Numbered from the stretch's first letter, positions 18,381 to 26,763 are shown. The stretch is DNA of 64,000 nt from Nakamurella sp. A5-74 (GCF_040438885.1 NZ_CP159218.1:3534001-3598000); one strand, 5' to 3'. Made by a program: numbers and translations. Notes: generated by a model not told the origin, from the letters alone.

Positions 18381-19114
18381 CGCTCGTCACCCCCGCCGGT
18401 CAACGCCGCTGAACGGATGAACCCACGCTCGGTGGCGTACTCGGACAGCAGCTCCTTGAGCTGTCGCCGGCCACGGTGCAGCCGCGACATCACGGTGCCG
18501 ATCGGCGTTCCCATGATCTGCGCGATCTCCTTGTAGGCGAAGCCTTCGACGTCGGCCAGGTAGACGGCCAGCCGGAAGTCTTCCGGGAGTTCCTGCAGCG
18601 CGTTCTTGACATCCGAGTCGGGCAGCCGGTCCAGTGCTTCCATCTCCGCGGACCGCAGCCCGGTCGAGGTGTGCGACTCTGCCTCGGCGAGCTGCCAGTC
18701 GGTGATCTCGTCGGTCGGGGTGACGATCGGTTGCCGCTGCTTCTTGCGGTACGAGTTGATGTAGGTGTTGGTGAGGATCCGGTACAGCCAGGCCCGCAGG
18801 TTGGTGCCCTGGGTGAACCGCGGGTAGGCCGCGTACGCCTTGAGGTAGGTCTCTTGGACCAGGTCCTCGGCGTCGGGCGGGTTCCTGGTCATCCGCAGCG
18901 CAGCACCGTAGAGCTGATCCATCAGCGGCATCGCATCCTGGGTGAATCGCTGCGAGAGTTCGGCCTCGCTCAGCGTGGGCGCGGCAGCAGCGCCGCCGAC
19001 CTCTGTCGCCGCGGCCCGTGAGGCAGCATCGGCGACGGTGGTGTCGACTGCGGGATCCTGCGGCGTCGGTGTGGTGTCCACGCGCCTCACTTTCACATCG
19101 GTGCTCGAGGACAT
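18377..19114 (-). CDS. sigH: Thiol-stress ECF sigma factor SigH/SigR
   Basis: ECF sigma factor for disulfide stress. From the ATG at MSSSTDVKV it is 245 residues. Region 2 contains [19 protein letters not shown] and [20 protein letters not shown]; region 4 contains [19 protein letters not shown] and [20 protein letters not shown], matching SigR of Streptomyces and SigH of mycobacteria. The regulon normally includes thioredoxin and mycothiol genes; none is in the window. An ATG 44 codons upstream (19246), in frame, lies a few bases after the predicted start of transcription, so a longer isoform like Streptomyces SigR-prime is possible. The partner anti-sigma gene overlaps downstream. Confidence 0.94.
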   Translation of the reverse strand: MSSSTDVKVRRVDTTPTPQDPAVDTTVADAASRAAATEVGGAAAAPTLSEAELSQRFTQDAMPLMDQLYGAALRMTRNPPDAEDLVQETYLKAYAAYPRFTQGTNLRAWLYRILTNTYINSYRKKQRQPIVTPTDEITDWQLAEAESHTSTGLRSAEMEALDRLPDSDVKNALQELPEDFRLAVYLADVEGFAYKEIAQIMGTPIGTVMSRLHRGRRQLKELLSEYATERGFIRSAALTGGGDER

Positions 19115-19257
19115 TCTTACACCCTGCCCTCTGCCCGGCGGACGTCCCGGAGCGACTCGGAGCGCCCGGCGTGCGGGGCGCTCCAGGCCTGCGATCTGCG
19201 TCACGGTCAACCCGTCCTTCCCGGCTCCGCTCGGCGGCGGGGCCATCTGGACGGGTC

Positions 19258-19283
19258 AACCGGACGGGCCGGTGCGCTATTCC
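19258..19283 (-). promoter_or_regulatory. SigH/SigR-type promoter of sigH
   Basis: Read on the minus strand the sequence is GGAAT-18 nt-GTT, the consensus I know for SigR (GGAAT-N18-GTT) and SigH. It points at sigH, about 145 bp before the ATG at 19114. This indicates positive autoregulation. Transcription would begin near 19250, only about 5 nt before the upstream in-frame ATG at 19246. Confidence 0.8.
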
Positions 19284-19346
19284 ACCGAAGGTCTCGGGCC
19301 GGATCGCAGATCCGTCCTCTTCTCCCTCGTTCTTGACGAGGGTGAC

Positions 19347-19460
19347 CGGATGCGGCTGTGCCCCGGGTCAGGGATTGGCTCGGGCATGGGCGGGACACCG
19401 CGGGCGAGCTTGCGAACCCGCGGAGCCCGCCGGGCGGGACCCGGGGCACAGCCGCATCCG
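19347..19460. repeat. 114-bp element with perfect 23-bp inverted ends and nested stems
   Basis: Arms 19347-19369 and 19438-19460 are exact reverse complements over 23 bp (starting CGGATGCGGCTGTGCC). The 68-nt interior folds further: GGCGGG/CCCGCC (19389-19394 with 19426-19431) and CCGCGGG/CCCGCGG (19398-19404 with 19417-19423). It begins 13 bp after the stop of the betaine-binding-protein gene, so it may serve as the operon terminator. Its size and ends also suit a small non-coding mobile element. I see no clear target duplication. Confidence 0.85.
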
Positions 19461-19473
19461 ACACACGGAGGAG

Positions 19474-20547
19474 TTATCCGAGGTTCTCGCTCTTCAGCCA
19501 CTCCTGGGCGATCTGGGCAGCGTTGTCGCCACTGAGCTTCGCGTCCAGGCCGGCAAGGGTCTTGGTGTCCAGCTTTGCCGAGACGGCGTCCGCTGCGTCT
19601 GCCATCGGCTGGGTCAACACCTTCTGGGAGAACAGCGGCACGATGCTCTGCGCCGCGAACATGCTCTTCGGGTCGGTGAGAACCACGAAGCCGTTGGCCG
19701 TGATCGACGGGTCCGTCGAGAAGATGTCGGCGGCATCGATGCTGCCGCCCTTCAGTGCATCGACGGTGATCGTGCCGCCGGACTCGGTCGGGGTGAAGGT
19801 GCCGAACTTGACGCCGTAGACACTCTCCAGCGCCGGAACACCATCGGGTCGGGTCTGGAACTGCGCGGGCGCGCCCAGCGTGAGCTCGCCGGCCACGGCC
19901 TTGAGATCCTCGATGGACGTCAACTTGTACTTGTCCGCGGTCTCCTGGGTGACCGTGATCGTGTCGGCGTTCTGTGCCTCGGCCGAGTTCGTCGTGCCGA
20001 AGCCCTGGGCGGCAGCCACCGTCTTGAGTGCCGCGTCGACGTCCTTGGGCGACTTCGCCTTCGCGCTCGGATCGAGGTTGCTCAGGATGGAGCCCGAGTA
20101 CTCCGGAACGAAGCCGATCTCGCCGTTCTTCAGCGCCGTCAGATAGATGCCGCGCTCACCGATGCTGAGCTTCTTGGTGACCGTGACGCCCTTCGCGGCC
20201 ATCGCGCCGCCGTAGATCTCGGCGAGCAGGACGTTCTCGGGGAATGCGGCGGAGCCGATGACGATCGATCCGGGCTCGGTCGGCAGGGCCGCCGACGAGG
20301 AACCCCCGGATCCGCTCGAGGACGGTGCGGAGCTCTCCGAGGTCCCTGCGGACGAGGATTCACCATCCGAGGAGGCACCGGTGGACGAGGCCCCGGGGGA
20401 CGAGCCACCGGCGGAGGTGCTGGGAGCGGCCGAGCTGGTCGCGGGGGCGGTCGGGGTGTTGGTGGTGGACGAGCTGCCGCTGTCTCCACAGGCGGCGACG
20501 AGCAGCAGTGCGGCGGCGAGCGCCGACACCAGAGGAATGCGCTTCAT
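19474..20547 (-). CDS. Glycine betaine/choline-type ABC transporter substrate-binding lipoprotein
   Basis: A 357-residue lipoprotein with an N-terminal signal ending in the lipobox LLLVAAC (Cys20), then about 75 residues of low-complexity Ser/Thr/Gly/Pro linker, then an OpuCC/OsmF/ProX-type binding domain: IVIGSAAFPENVLLAEIYGGAM, IGFVPEYSGSILSNLDP, and AADIFSTDPSITANGFVVLTDPK. It should capture quaternary ammonium compounds such as glycine betaine, carnitine or choline outside the membrane and hand them to the two permeases encoded just upstream. The exact ligand cannot be read. It is the last gene of the five-gene operon and is followed by the large hairpin. Confidence 0.92.
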   Translation of the reverse strand: MKRIPLVSALAAALLLVAACGDSGSSSTTNTPTAPATSSAAPSTSAGGSSPGASSTGASSDGESSSAGTSESSAPSSSGSGGSSSAALPTEPGSIVIGSAAFPENVLLAEIYGGAMAAKGVTVTKKLSIGERGIYLTALKNGEIGFVPEYSGSILSNLDPSAKAKSPKDVDAALKTVAAAQGFGTTNSAEAQNADTITVTQETADKYKLTSIEDLKAVAGELTLGAPAQFQTRPDGVPALESVYGVKFGTFTPTESGGTITVDALKGGSIDAADIFSTDPSITANGFVVLTDPKSMFAAQSIVPLFSQKVLTQPMADAADAVSAKLDTKTLAGLDAKLSGDNAAQIAQEWLKSENLG

Positions 20548-20578
20548 GATTCTCCTTCTTCGGGGGTTGTTGTCGTGG

Positions 20579-21418
20579 TCATTCCTGGACCACCTGCGCC
20601 ACCGAGGTGGGCGACGAGGTGACCGCGGTGCGGTCCTTCTTGCTGAAGCGACCGGAGACGCCGGGAGAGACGACCGCTCGCTGCACCAGGTTCATCAGGC
20701 CGTCGATCGCGACCGCCAGCAGGGCGACGGTGAGCCCGGCGGCCACCATTGCCGGGTACCCGTACCGGGGGTCGAGCAGTCTCCCGGTGCCGTCCTTGAT
20801 GAACCGGCCCAATCCGCCCAGGAAGGGCAGGTAGGCCGCCACGGTCAGGGTGGCGATCACCTGCAGCGTCGCGCTGCGGATCCCGGAGGCGATCAGCGGC
20901 AACGCGTTCGGGATCTCGACCTTCCGCACCACCTGCCAGCCCGTCATCCCCATGCCCTTCGCCGCATCCCGGACGGCCGGGTCGACGTTCTTCACACCCG
21001 CGTAGGTGCTGGTCAAGATGGGCGGGAGGGCCAGCAGGACCAGCACGATCATCACCGGCACGAAGAACGGGAACGCCCCCTTCTGCAGCAGGCCGGGGAC
21101 GGCTCCCTTGAACTCGATCAGTGGGCGGAGCCAACCCACCAGCAGGATCACCAGTCCGAGCGTCGGAATGGCGCGGAAGGCATTGGCCAGGCCGACGGCC
21201 AGCACGACCCCCCTGCCGGTGTGCCCGATGAGCAGCCCGAGGGGGAGCGCGATGAGCACGGCGATCACCAGCACGATCGCCGTGTACTCCAGGTGCTCGA
21301 CGATGCGGGCGAGCAGACCCTGCGGGCCCGTCCAGTTGTCCGGGTCGTTGAACCAGACGCCGACCCTTCCGAGTGGCGGGAGCAGGGAGTCGTCGGCAGC
21401 TTGCAGCGACAGCGTCAT
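20579..21418 (-). CDS. Betaine-type ABC transporter permease (second)
   Basis: A 279-residue inner-membrane permease with a BPD_transp_1 domain. About six helices are visible, including YTAIVLVIAVLIALPLGLLI, IPTLGLVILLVGWLRPLI, FFVPVMIVLVLLALPPILTS and MVAAGLTVALLAVAIDGLM. The EAA-like loop (DAAKGMGMTGWQVVRKVEIPNALPL), which contacts the ATPase, follows VKNVDPAVR. The ATG overlaps the stop of the first permease gene by four bases. Upstream in-frame sequence lies inside that gene and is not coding here. The last ~25 residues are polar. Together with its neighbour it forms the OpuC-like membrane channel. Confidence 0.92.
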   Translation of the reverse strand: MTLSLQAADDSLLPPLGRVGVWFNDPDNWTGPQGLLARIVEHLEYTAIVLVIAVLIALPLGLLIGHTGRGVVLAVGLANAFRAIPTLGLVILLVGWLRPLIEFKGAVPGLLQKGAFPFFVPVMIVLVLLALPPILTSTYAGVKNVDPAVRDAAKGMGMTGWQVVRKVEIPNALPLIASGIRSATLQVIATLTVAAYLPFLGGLGRFIKDGTGRLLDPRYGYPAMVAAGLTVALLAVAIDGLMNLVQRAVVSPGVSGRFSKKDRTAVTSSPTSVAQVVQE

Positions 21419-22062
21419 CGAGCGCTCACCGCCCGCTGCCACGGTGTCAGCGAACGGACGACCAGCAGCACGATCGCGTCGAAGACGAGGGCGATCACCA
21501 CGAACCAGATCAGCCCGGCGATGGTCGGTGTCACCGAACTGTTGACATAGCCGGTCACGAACAGCCCGCCGAGCTGGCTGACGCCGATCACCGAGCCCAC
21601 CGAGATCAGGCTGACGTTGGAGACCGCCGCCACCCGCAGCCCGGCGCCGATCACTGGGAGCGCGAGCGGCAGCTGCACCTTGAGCAGCCGTTGCCGGCTG
21701 GTGTATCCCATTGCTGCTGCCGCGGCCAGGGTGTCCTGCGAGACGGACGAGAGACCGTCGGCGACCGTGCGCGCGAGCAGGGCGATGGTGTACACCGTCA
21801 GCGCCACGGCCACGTTGACGGGCGAGAGGATGCCGGTGCCGAGGATGCCGGGGAGCACCAGGAACAGCACCAACGACGGGATCGTGTAGAGGATGCCGAA
21901 GATCGAGACGATCGGCGGATAGCTCCAGCGGTAGCGGCTGGCCACCCAGCCGATCGGCAGGGCCACGGCCAACCCGACGACGATGGGCACGGCCGCCAAC
22001 CACAGCGTGGTGACCAGCCACTCCATCGTCTGCGCGTTCGTCAGGTAGCTCCAGATCGTCAC
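21415..22062 (-). CDS. Betaine-type ABC transporter permease (first)
   Basis: A 215-residue permease of the OpuCB/ProW kind. Helices include WLVTTLWLAAVPIVVGLAVALPIGW, IVSIFGILYTIPSLVLFLVLPGIL, PVNVAVALTVYTIALLARTVA and GLIWFVVIALVFDAIVLLVV. The ATPase-contact loop is AAAAMGYTSRQRLLKVQLPLALPVIGAGLRV. Overlaps of four bases at both ends (with the ATPase gene upstream and second permease downstream) show tight translational coupling. Two different permeases plus one ATPase and one lipoprotein is the standard OpuC/OsmU arrangement. Confidence 0.93.
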   Translation of the reverse strand: MTIWSYLTNAQTMEWLVTTLWLAAVPIVVGLAVALPIGWVASRYRWSYPPIVSIFGILYTIPSLVLFLVLPGILGTGILSPVNVAVALTVYTIALLARTVADGLSSVSQDTLAAAAAMGYTSRQRLLKVQLPLALPVIGAGLRVAAVSNVSLISVGSVIGVSQLGGLFVTGYVNSSVTPTIAGLIWFVVIALVFDAIVLLVVRSLTPWQRAVSAR

Positions 22063-23213
22063 GGCCGTTCACCGCCCGGCAAGCCGGCGGCGGCAGCCGT
22101 CGCGCGGGTCTGCACCGCTCGGTTCTCGATCTGCGCCACCACCTCGGACGCGGACACCGTGCCGGCGAAACTACCGTCTTCGTGCACCACCACGCCGCGC
22201 CCGCTGGGCGAGGAGAGCGCCGCGTCCAGCGCCTCGCGGAGCGTGCCGGCCTCTCCGGCCAGGGTGCCGCCGAGGTTCAGCAGCACGGGGGTGATCTCGG
22301 CCGGGTTCTCCGCGTCGCCGAGCCCCGCGCTGGCCAACCAGCCCTGGGGATGCGCCTGCGCATCGACGACCAGCGTCCAGCCCTCCTGGGCGACCGAGCG
22401 GGCCTCGCCGACCGTCGCCCCGAGCCGCACGGTGTCCTCCCGGTGCAGCGGCAGGACGCCGGCCTCGGCGAAACCGAGCGAGCGATAGCCGCGGTCACGC
22501 CCGACGAAACCTGCCACGAAGGCGTCCGCAGGCCGCGACAGCAGCGCGGCGGGCGCCGCGAACTGCGCGAGCGTCCCACCCACCCGCATCACCGCGACGG
22601 TGTCTCCGAGCTTGATGGCCTCGTCGATGTCATGGGTGACGAACACGATCGTCTTGCCCAGCTCGCTCTGCAACCTGAGAAACTCATTCTGCAGCTGCTC
22701 GCGGACCACCGGGTCGACCGCACTGAACGGCTCGTCCATCAGCATCACCGGCGGATCGGCGGCCAGTGCCCTGGCCACCCCGACCCGCTGCTGCTGTCCC
22801 CCGGACAGCTGCGCCGGATAGCGGTTCGCCATCGCGACATCGAGCCCGACGCGTTCCAGCAGCTCCATGGCCTTCGCCCTGGCCGTCCGCTTGTTCTCCC
22901 CCACCAGCAGCGGGACGGTAGCAACGTTGTCGACCACCGTCCGGTGCGGGAACAGCCCGGCATGCTGGATGACGTAGCCGATTCCGCGCCGCAACTCGGC
23001 CGGCTTGACGGCCGAAGTGTCGCGGTCGTCGAGCCAGATCCGCCCGGAGGTGGGGTCGATCATCCGGTTGATCATCCGCAGCGAGGTGGTCTTGCCACAT
23101 CCTGACGGACCGACGAACACCGTGATCTGACCCGACGGTGCTTCCAGGGAGAGGTCGTCGACTGCGACCGTGCCGTCCGGGTACTTCTTCACGATGTTCT
23201 CGAACCTGATCAT
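22059..23213 (-). CDS. Betaine-type ABC transporter ATPase with CBS region
   Basis: A 384-residue ATPase of the ProV/OpuCA type. The Walker A GPSGCGKTTSLRM is near residue 33, the Q-loop YVIQHAGLFPHRTV near 82, the signature QLSGGQQQRVGVARALAADP near 135, Walker B VMLMDEPFSAVDP and the switch VTHDIDEAIKLG. After about residue 240 come CBS-like segments that in OpuA sense ionic strength; the typical first CBS domain is weak, while the second (TLREALDAALSSPSGRGVVV, GTVSASEVVAQI) is clear. It overlaps the stop of the IclR gene upstream by four bases, so regulator and transporter are translated from one message. Confidence 0.94.
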   Translation of the reverse strand: MIRFENIVKKYPDGTVAVDDLSLEAPSGQITVFVGPSGCGKTTSLRMINRMIDPTSGRIWLDDRDTSAVKPAELRRGIGYVIQHAGLFPHRTVVDNVATVPLLVGENKRTARAKAMELLERVGLDVAMANRYPAQLSGGQQQRVGVARALAADPPVMLMDEPFSAVDPVVREQLQNEFLRLQSELGKTIVFVTHDIDEAIKLGDTVAVMRVGGTLAQFAAPAALLSRPADAFVAGFVGRDRGYRSLGFAEAGVLPLHREDTVRLGATVGEARSVAQEGWTLVVDAQAHPQGWLASAGLGDAENPAEITPVLLNLGGTLAGEAGTLREALDAALSSPSGRGVVVHEDGSFAGTVSASEVVAQIENRAVQTRATAAAAGLPGGERP

Positions 23214-23911
23214 GTCGCCTCCGCGAGTGCGTCGGCGCCGAGCAGCGCCCCGATGACGGCCGCTTCGTCCGAGACGATGCGCCCGTAATGATGAGCAGTC
23301 TCGGTGTCGATGCGGTAGGTGGGTCCGAGCAGGTTCAGCGCGGCGGCGATCCCGCCGGGGCGACGGACGGGAGCGGCGATGGCCGTGATGTCCGGATCCA
23401 GCCGGTCGCGTTGCGCCAGGTAGCCGGCGGACGGGACTTCACCGCGCAGCGCGGCACCGACGGCCAGATCGGCGAGCTCGATGGCTCGCCCGACCCAGCT
23501 GGTGTGCCGGACGGGGTGGGTGCCCTCAGCCACTGCGAGGTACAGCGCAGTGTCGCCCGTCCCCCGGACGACCAGGTAGGCGGACTCCCCGGTGCGTTCG
23601 ACGATCCTGGCCAGGCTGGGTTCGGCCAGCTCGACCAGCGACTGACGGCTGAGCGCGCGGGCGCCCAGTTGCAGCACGGTGGCTCCCGGCCGGAAGGCGC
23701 CGCCCTCGTCGCGGGCGACGAATCCAGCGGCGGTCAGGGTGCGCAACAGGCGCAGTGCAGTGCTGGCAGGCAGGTCGCACCGGCGCGAGCACTCTGCCAA
23801 CGAGACCGGGAAGTGCTCACAGACCACCGCCAGCAGGTCGAGCGCACGATCCACGGTCCGGGTCGAACCGGACGGGACAGCGCTGAGCACTGAGGACCGT
23901 TCCACCATCAT
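23210..23911 (-). CDS. IclR-family regulator of the betaine transporter operon
   Basis: A 233-residue regulator with an N-terminal winged helix (RTVDRALDLLAVVCEHFPVSLAECSRRCDLPASTALRLLRTL, in which the recognition helix is SLAECSRRCDLPASTALRLL) and an IclR effector domain (ESAYLVVRGTGDTALYLAVAEG, IAAPVRRPGGIAAALNLLGPTY). Two adjacent ATG codons (23911 and 23908) follow a GGGGAGG ribosome binding site; either may be used. A longer in-frame start exists but lacks such a site. The gene is first in the operon and its stop overlaps the ATPase start. An 18-bp inverted repeat 73 bp upstream is a likely operator. Whether it represses or activates, and its ligand, are not visible. Confidence 0.85.
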   Translation of the reverse strand: MMVERSSVLSAVPSGSTRTVDRALDLLAVVCEHFPVSLAECSRRCDLPASTALRLLRTLTAAGFVARDEGGAFRPGATVLQLGARALSRQSLVELAEPSLARIVERTGESAYLVVRGTGDTALYLAVAEGTHPVRHTSWVGRAIELADLAVGAALRGEVPSAGYLAQRDRLDPDITAIAAPVRRPGGIAAALNLLGPTYRIDTETAHHYGRIVSDEAAVIGALLGADALAEAT

Positions 23912-23983
23912 CTGCCCTCCCCGGGGACTGCCGGCGCTCGCACGTCGGTGGCGATTCGGAAACTTGCAGGGTGTTGCCAACGG

Positions 23984-24001
23984 GTGGCAGGAGCCTGCCA
24001 C
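23984..24001. promoter_or_regulatory. Inverted repeat upstream of the betaine-operon IclR gene
   Basis: GTGGCAGG-AG-CCTGCCAC is a perfect 8-bp inverted repeat with a 2-bp centre, 73 bp before the regulator start. Outer bases TTGCC and TCGCAA extend the symmetry imperfectly. Its position fits an autoregulatory IclR operator, and the divergent ybaK gene could be affected too. Confidence 0.55.
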
Positions 24002-24153
24002 TTGTCGCAAGCCAAGCACAACCCACCGACACCGGGGTCGCGCGCCCGCCGAGGTCCCCTGCTGCCTACCCGGTACTAGGGTCTGGAAACCTCACGCCTT
24101 CGCATCACGTGGGTCTCCCGGTGGGACCCGGAACTTCCGGAGGAGACCACGTC

Positions 24154-24630
24154 ATGGCCGCTGCTCCCACCCCCGCCGTTGCCGCGCTGATCCGCGCGAA
24201 GATCCCGCACACGTTGCTGCCCTACCACCACGACCCCCGGTCCACCGCGTTCGGCGACGAAGCGGTGGAGGCCCTGGGACGGGATCCCCATCAGGTGTTC
24301 AAGACCTTGGTCGCCAGGATGGACGGAACCCTGGTGGTGGGGGTGGTGCCGATGTCGGGTTCCCTCGACCTCAAGGCCCTGGCCGCCGTGCTGGGCGGCA
24401 AGAAGGCAGTGCTGGCGGCGGTGGCCGACGCGGAGCGGTCCTCCGGTTACGTGGCCGGCGGCATCTCACCGGTGGGGCAGCGGACGGCGCTGCAGACCGT
24501 GATCGACGCCTCTGCCGAGGACCACTCACTGATCAGCGTCAGCGCTGGGAAACGCGGACTCCAGGTGGAGCTGGCGCCGCAGGATCTGGCGCGGGCGTGC
24601 CGCGGGCGATTCGCGCCGATCGCGGGTTGA
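24154..24630 (+). CDS. ybaK: YbaK/EbsC-family Cys-tRNA(Pro)/Cys-tRNA(Cys) deacylase
   Basis: A 158-residue aminoacyl-tRNA deacylase that frees cysteine wrongly attached to tRNA-Pro. Family segments are plain: FGDEAVEALGRDPHQVFKTLV with the conserved Lys near residue 50, LDLKALAAVLGGKKA, YVAGGISPVGQR near 100, and LISVSAGKRGLQVELAPQDL. The length matches YbaK. The ATG chosen follows GGAGGAG by 8 nt; an upstream in-frame extension has no ribosome binding site. A TACTAGGGT sequence about 80 bp upstream could be the -10 region. It converges on the GlxA-type gene with only 8 bp between stops. Confidence 0.92.
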   Translation: MAAAPTPAVAALIRAKIPHTLLPYHHDPRSTAFGDEAVEALGRDPHQVFKTLVARMDGTLVVGVVPMSGSLDLKALAAVLGGKKAVLAAVADAERSSGYVAGGISPVGQRTALQTVIDASAEDHSLISVSAGKRGLQVELAPQDLARACRGRFAPIAG

Positions 24631-24638
24631 CGCTCCGG

Positions 24639-25625
24639 TCAGCCGACCGTGCTGAACTGCCGGCGGTACTGCTGTGGGGGCACCCCGACGGCACGGGTGA
24701 AGTGGTGCCGGAGCAGCGCGGCAGAGGAGTACCCACACCTGGCTGCCACCTGTTCCACGGTCAGCTCCGTCTCCTCCAGCAGGCGCCTCGCCTGACCGAG
24801 CCGCTGCAGGGTGAGCCACCTGCCTGGCGTGGTGCCGGTCTCGGCGGCGAACCGACGGGCGAAGGTGCGTGTCGACATGGCGGCCCTGGCAGACAGCGCG
24901 CTCACGGAATGCTCCTGCCCCAGGTGCTCCACCATGAACTCCAGCACCGGCTGCAACGAATCTCCCGTGCACTCCGGTACCGGCAGATCGATGTACTGGC
25001 GCTGGCCGCCGTCCCGCTGCGGCGGGACGACCATCCGGCGGGCGATCCTGGTCGCCACCTCAGCACCGAGCTCGGAACGCACCAAATGCAGGCAGGCGTC
25101 GATCCCTGCGGCAGTGCCGGCGCTGGTGATGATCGTTCCGTCCTCGACGAACAACACGTCGGGGTCGACACGGGCTGTCGGCACCCGCTCCTGCAACTCG
25201 GCCGCGTGGCGCCAGTGGGTGGTGCAGGCCCGGCCGTCCAGCAGCCCTGCCTCGCCCAGAAGGAACGCCCCCGAGCAGACGGACAACAGATGTGCTCCGC
25301 GGGCGTACGCCGCCCGCAGGGCCGCGTGCACGTGCGGCGGGGTCCGGCCGGCCAGCGTCATCCCGTCACTGGCCTGTTGGTAGGCCGGGATCGCGATCAG
25401 GTCGGCGTCCTGCAGGACCTCGAGGCCGTGCGGCACGACGATCTGCATCCCGGCGGCGGCGGCACCGAAGGAGATCATCTCGCCGGGGCGAGGACCGCAG
25501 ATCCGCAGGTCGAAGGGCGGAACCCCATCGTCCGTCCGGTCGACACCGAAGACCTCGTGGATCAACCCGAGCTCGAACGGTGCGGTGCCCTCGAGCACCA
25601 ACAGGGCAACGGTCCGGAGTGCCAT
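24639..25625 (-). CDS. GlxA-type regulator (DJ-1/PfpI domain plus AraC helix-turn-helix)
   Basis: A 328-residue protein. Residues 1-180 form a DJ-1/PfpI-like domain (VALLVLEGTAPFELGLIHEVFG, and LLSVCSGAFLLGEAGLLDG with the elbow cysteine near 117). Residues 210-328 carry two AraC-type helix-turn-helices (VSALSARAAMSTRTFARRFAAETGTTPGRWL; TVEQVAARCGYSSAALLRHHFTRAVGVPPQQYR). Such regulators usually respond to a small amine or amino-acid derivative, and relatives (GbdR, CdhR) control carnitine or betaine use. That would agree with the nearby betaine transporter, but the link is only by position. It diverges from a small membrane-protein gene. Confidence 0.92.
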   Translation of the reverse strand: MALRTVALLVLEGTAPFELGLIHEVFGVDRTDDGVPPFDLRICGPRPGEMISFGAAAAGMQIVVPHGLEVLQDADLIAIPAYQQASDGMTLAGRTPPHVHAALRAAYARGAHLLSVCSGAFLLGEAGLLDGRACTTHWRHAAELQERVPTARVDPDVLFVEDGTIITSAGTAAGIDACLHLVRSELGAEVATRIARRMVVPPQRDGGQRQYIDLPVPECTGDSLQPVLEFMVEHLGQEHSVSALSARAAMSTRTFARRFAAETGTTPGRWLTLQRLGQARRLLEETELTVEQVAARCGYSSAALLRHHFTRAVGVPPQQYRRQFSTVG

Positions 25626-25717
25626 CTCTCCACTGTGCCACAGATTGGCAGGAACTCGACGACAGGTGGCTTGACTGCCACTGGTGGCGGATTGTCTTCG
25701 CGCGCAGGATAACTGCC

Positions 25718-25927
25718 ATGACCACTCTCATCGCTGCCGCCGCCATCGTCTTCTTCATCGCCGTGCTGGTCTCGCTGTCCCGCTCGGGCAGTGCCGCCGT
25801 CATCGGTGGGGCCCCGTTCGGAACGGACCGGGTCTCGCTCTTCGCCACCGACGAACAGATCCGGGACACCGATTCCAGCCGCGCCAGGGCGGATCTCGCT
25901 GCCGCGTCCTCCCGCACCACTCGCTGA
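25718..25927 (+). CDS. Small single-span membrane protein of unknown function
   Basis: A 69-residue protein that starts with a hydrophobic helix (TLIAAAAIVFFIAVLVSL) and continues with a polar tail rich in Asp, Arg and Ser. It is divergent from the GlxA-type gene, 92 bp away, and converges on the HMCES gene. I recognise no family. Codon bias (GC-rich third positions) suggests it is expressed. It could be a small inner-membrane accessory protein; nothing further can be said. Confidence 0.55.
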   Translation: MTTLIAAAAIVFFIAVLVSLSRSGSAAVIGGAPFGTDRVSLFATDEQIRDTDSSRARADLAAASSRTTR

Positions 25928-25941
25928 CTCTCCGGCGTGGG

Positions 25942-26700
25942 TCAGCCGACAGCGAGCGGCTCGACCGGGTCGATCAGTTCGGCCGAGTCGTTGCGCACGT
26001 TGCCGACCGCCGCGCCCACCGGGCGCAGTTCCAACGCGTCCACCAGTGCCGGCGTCGTGGGCTCGAGGAATGCCTGCAGCGCGGCACCCTCGATCGCCGG
26101 ATCGAGCCAGTCCCGCCATTCGGAGGCCGGCAGCACCAGCGGCATCCGGTCGTGGATCGCGGCCATCCGCTCGGGAGCGCGGGTGGTGATGATGGTCGTC
26201 GACACCACCGGCTCACCCTCGGGCGATCGCCAGAACTCCCACAGGCCCGCGAACGCCATCACCGACCCGTCTGCCGGAGTGATGAAGAAGGGCTGCTTGC
26301 GGGGCTTGCCCTTGGCGTCCAGACCGACGACCTGCCACTCGTAGTACCCCGTCGCCGGAACCAGGCAGCGCCGCCGCTCGAACGCGGACCGGAACGCCGC
26401 CTTGTCGCCCACCGACTCGGCCCGCGCATTGAACATCCTGCTGCCGATCGAGAGGTCCTTCGCCCACGAGGGCACCAGCCCCCACCTGGCCTCGCCGACG
26501 AAGCGGCCCTCCGGGCGGTCGTCACGTGCGGGACGTACCCGGACCACAGCCACGCTGTCGGTGGGTGCGATGTTGTACCGCGGGCGCGGAACGTCGCCGC
26601 CGTACATCCCGGTGCCCGGCGGGGCGACCGGGTCGGGCTCGGCCTCGAACACTCCGTAGAGCGTCTCGGGATCCATCGTGGTGGCGTATCGACCGCACAT
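25942..26700 (-). CDS. HMCES/YedK-type SRAP protein (abasic-site protein)
   Basis: A 252-residue SOS-response-associated peptidase family protein. After removal of Met1, Cys2 (MCGRYATT) becomes the N-terminal nucleophile that forms a thiazolidine link with abasic sites in single-stranded DNA. Other conserved features are RYNIAPTD, RWGLVPSWAKD, the NARAES segment, CLVPATGYYEW with the key Glu, and ERMAAIHDRMPLVL with the active-site His. An upstream in-frame start would bury Cys2, so the ATG directly before CGRY is certain. It diverges from aroA by 63 bp, as Rv3226c does from aroA in M. tuberculosis from memory. Confidence 0.95.
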   Translation of the reverse strand: MCGRYATTMDPETLYGVFEAEPDPVAPPGTGMYGGDVPRPRYNIAPTDSVAVVRVRPARDDRPEGRFVGEARWGLVPSWAKDLSIGSRMFNARAESVGDKAAFRSAFERRRCLVPATGYYEWQVVGLDAKGKPRKQPFFITPADGSVMAFAGLWEFWRSPEGEPVVSTTIITTRAPERMAAIHDRMPLVLPASEWRDWLDPAIEGAALQAFLEPTTPALVDALELRPVGAAVGNVRNDSAELIDPVEPLAVG

Positions 26701-26763
26701 ACTCCGATGCTGGCACACGGCACCGACAGCGGAACCCGGTACCGGATGCGGGATCATGGACGG

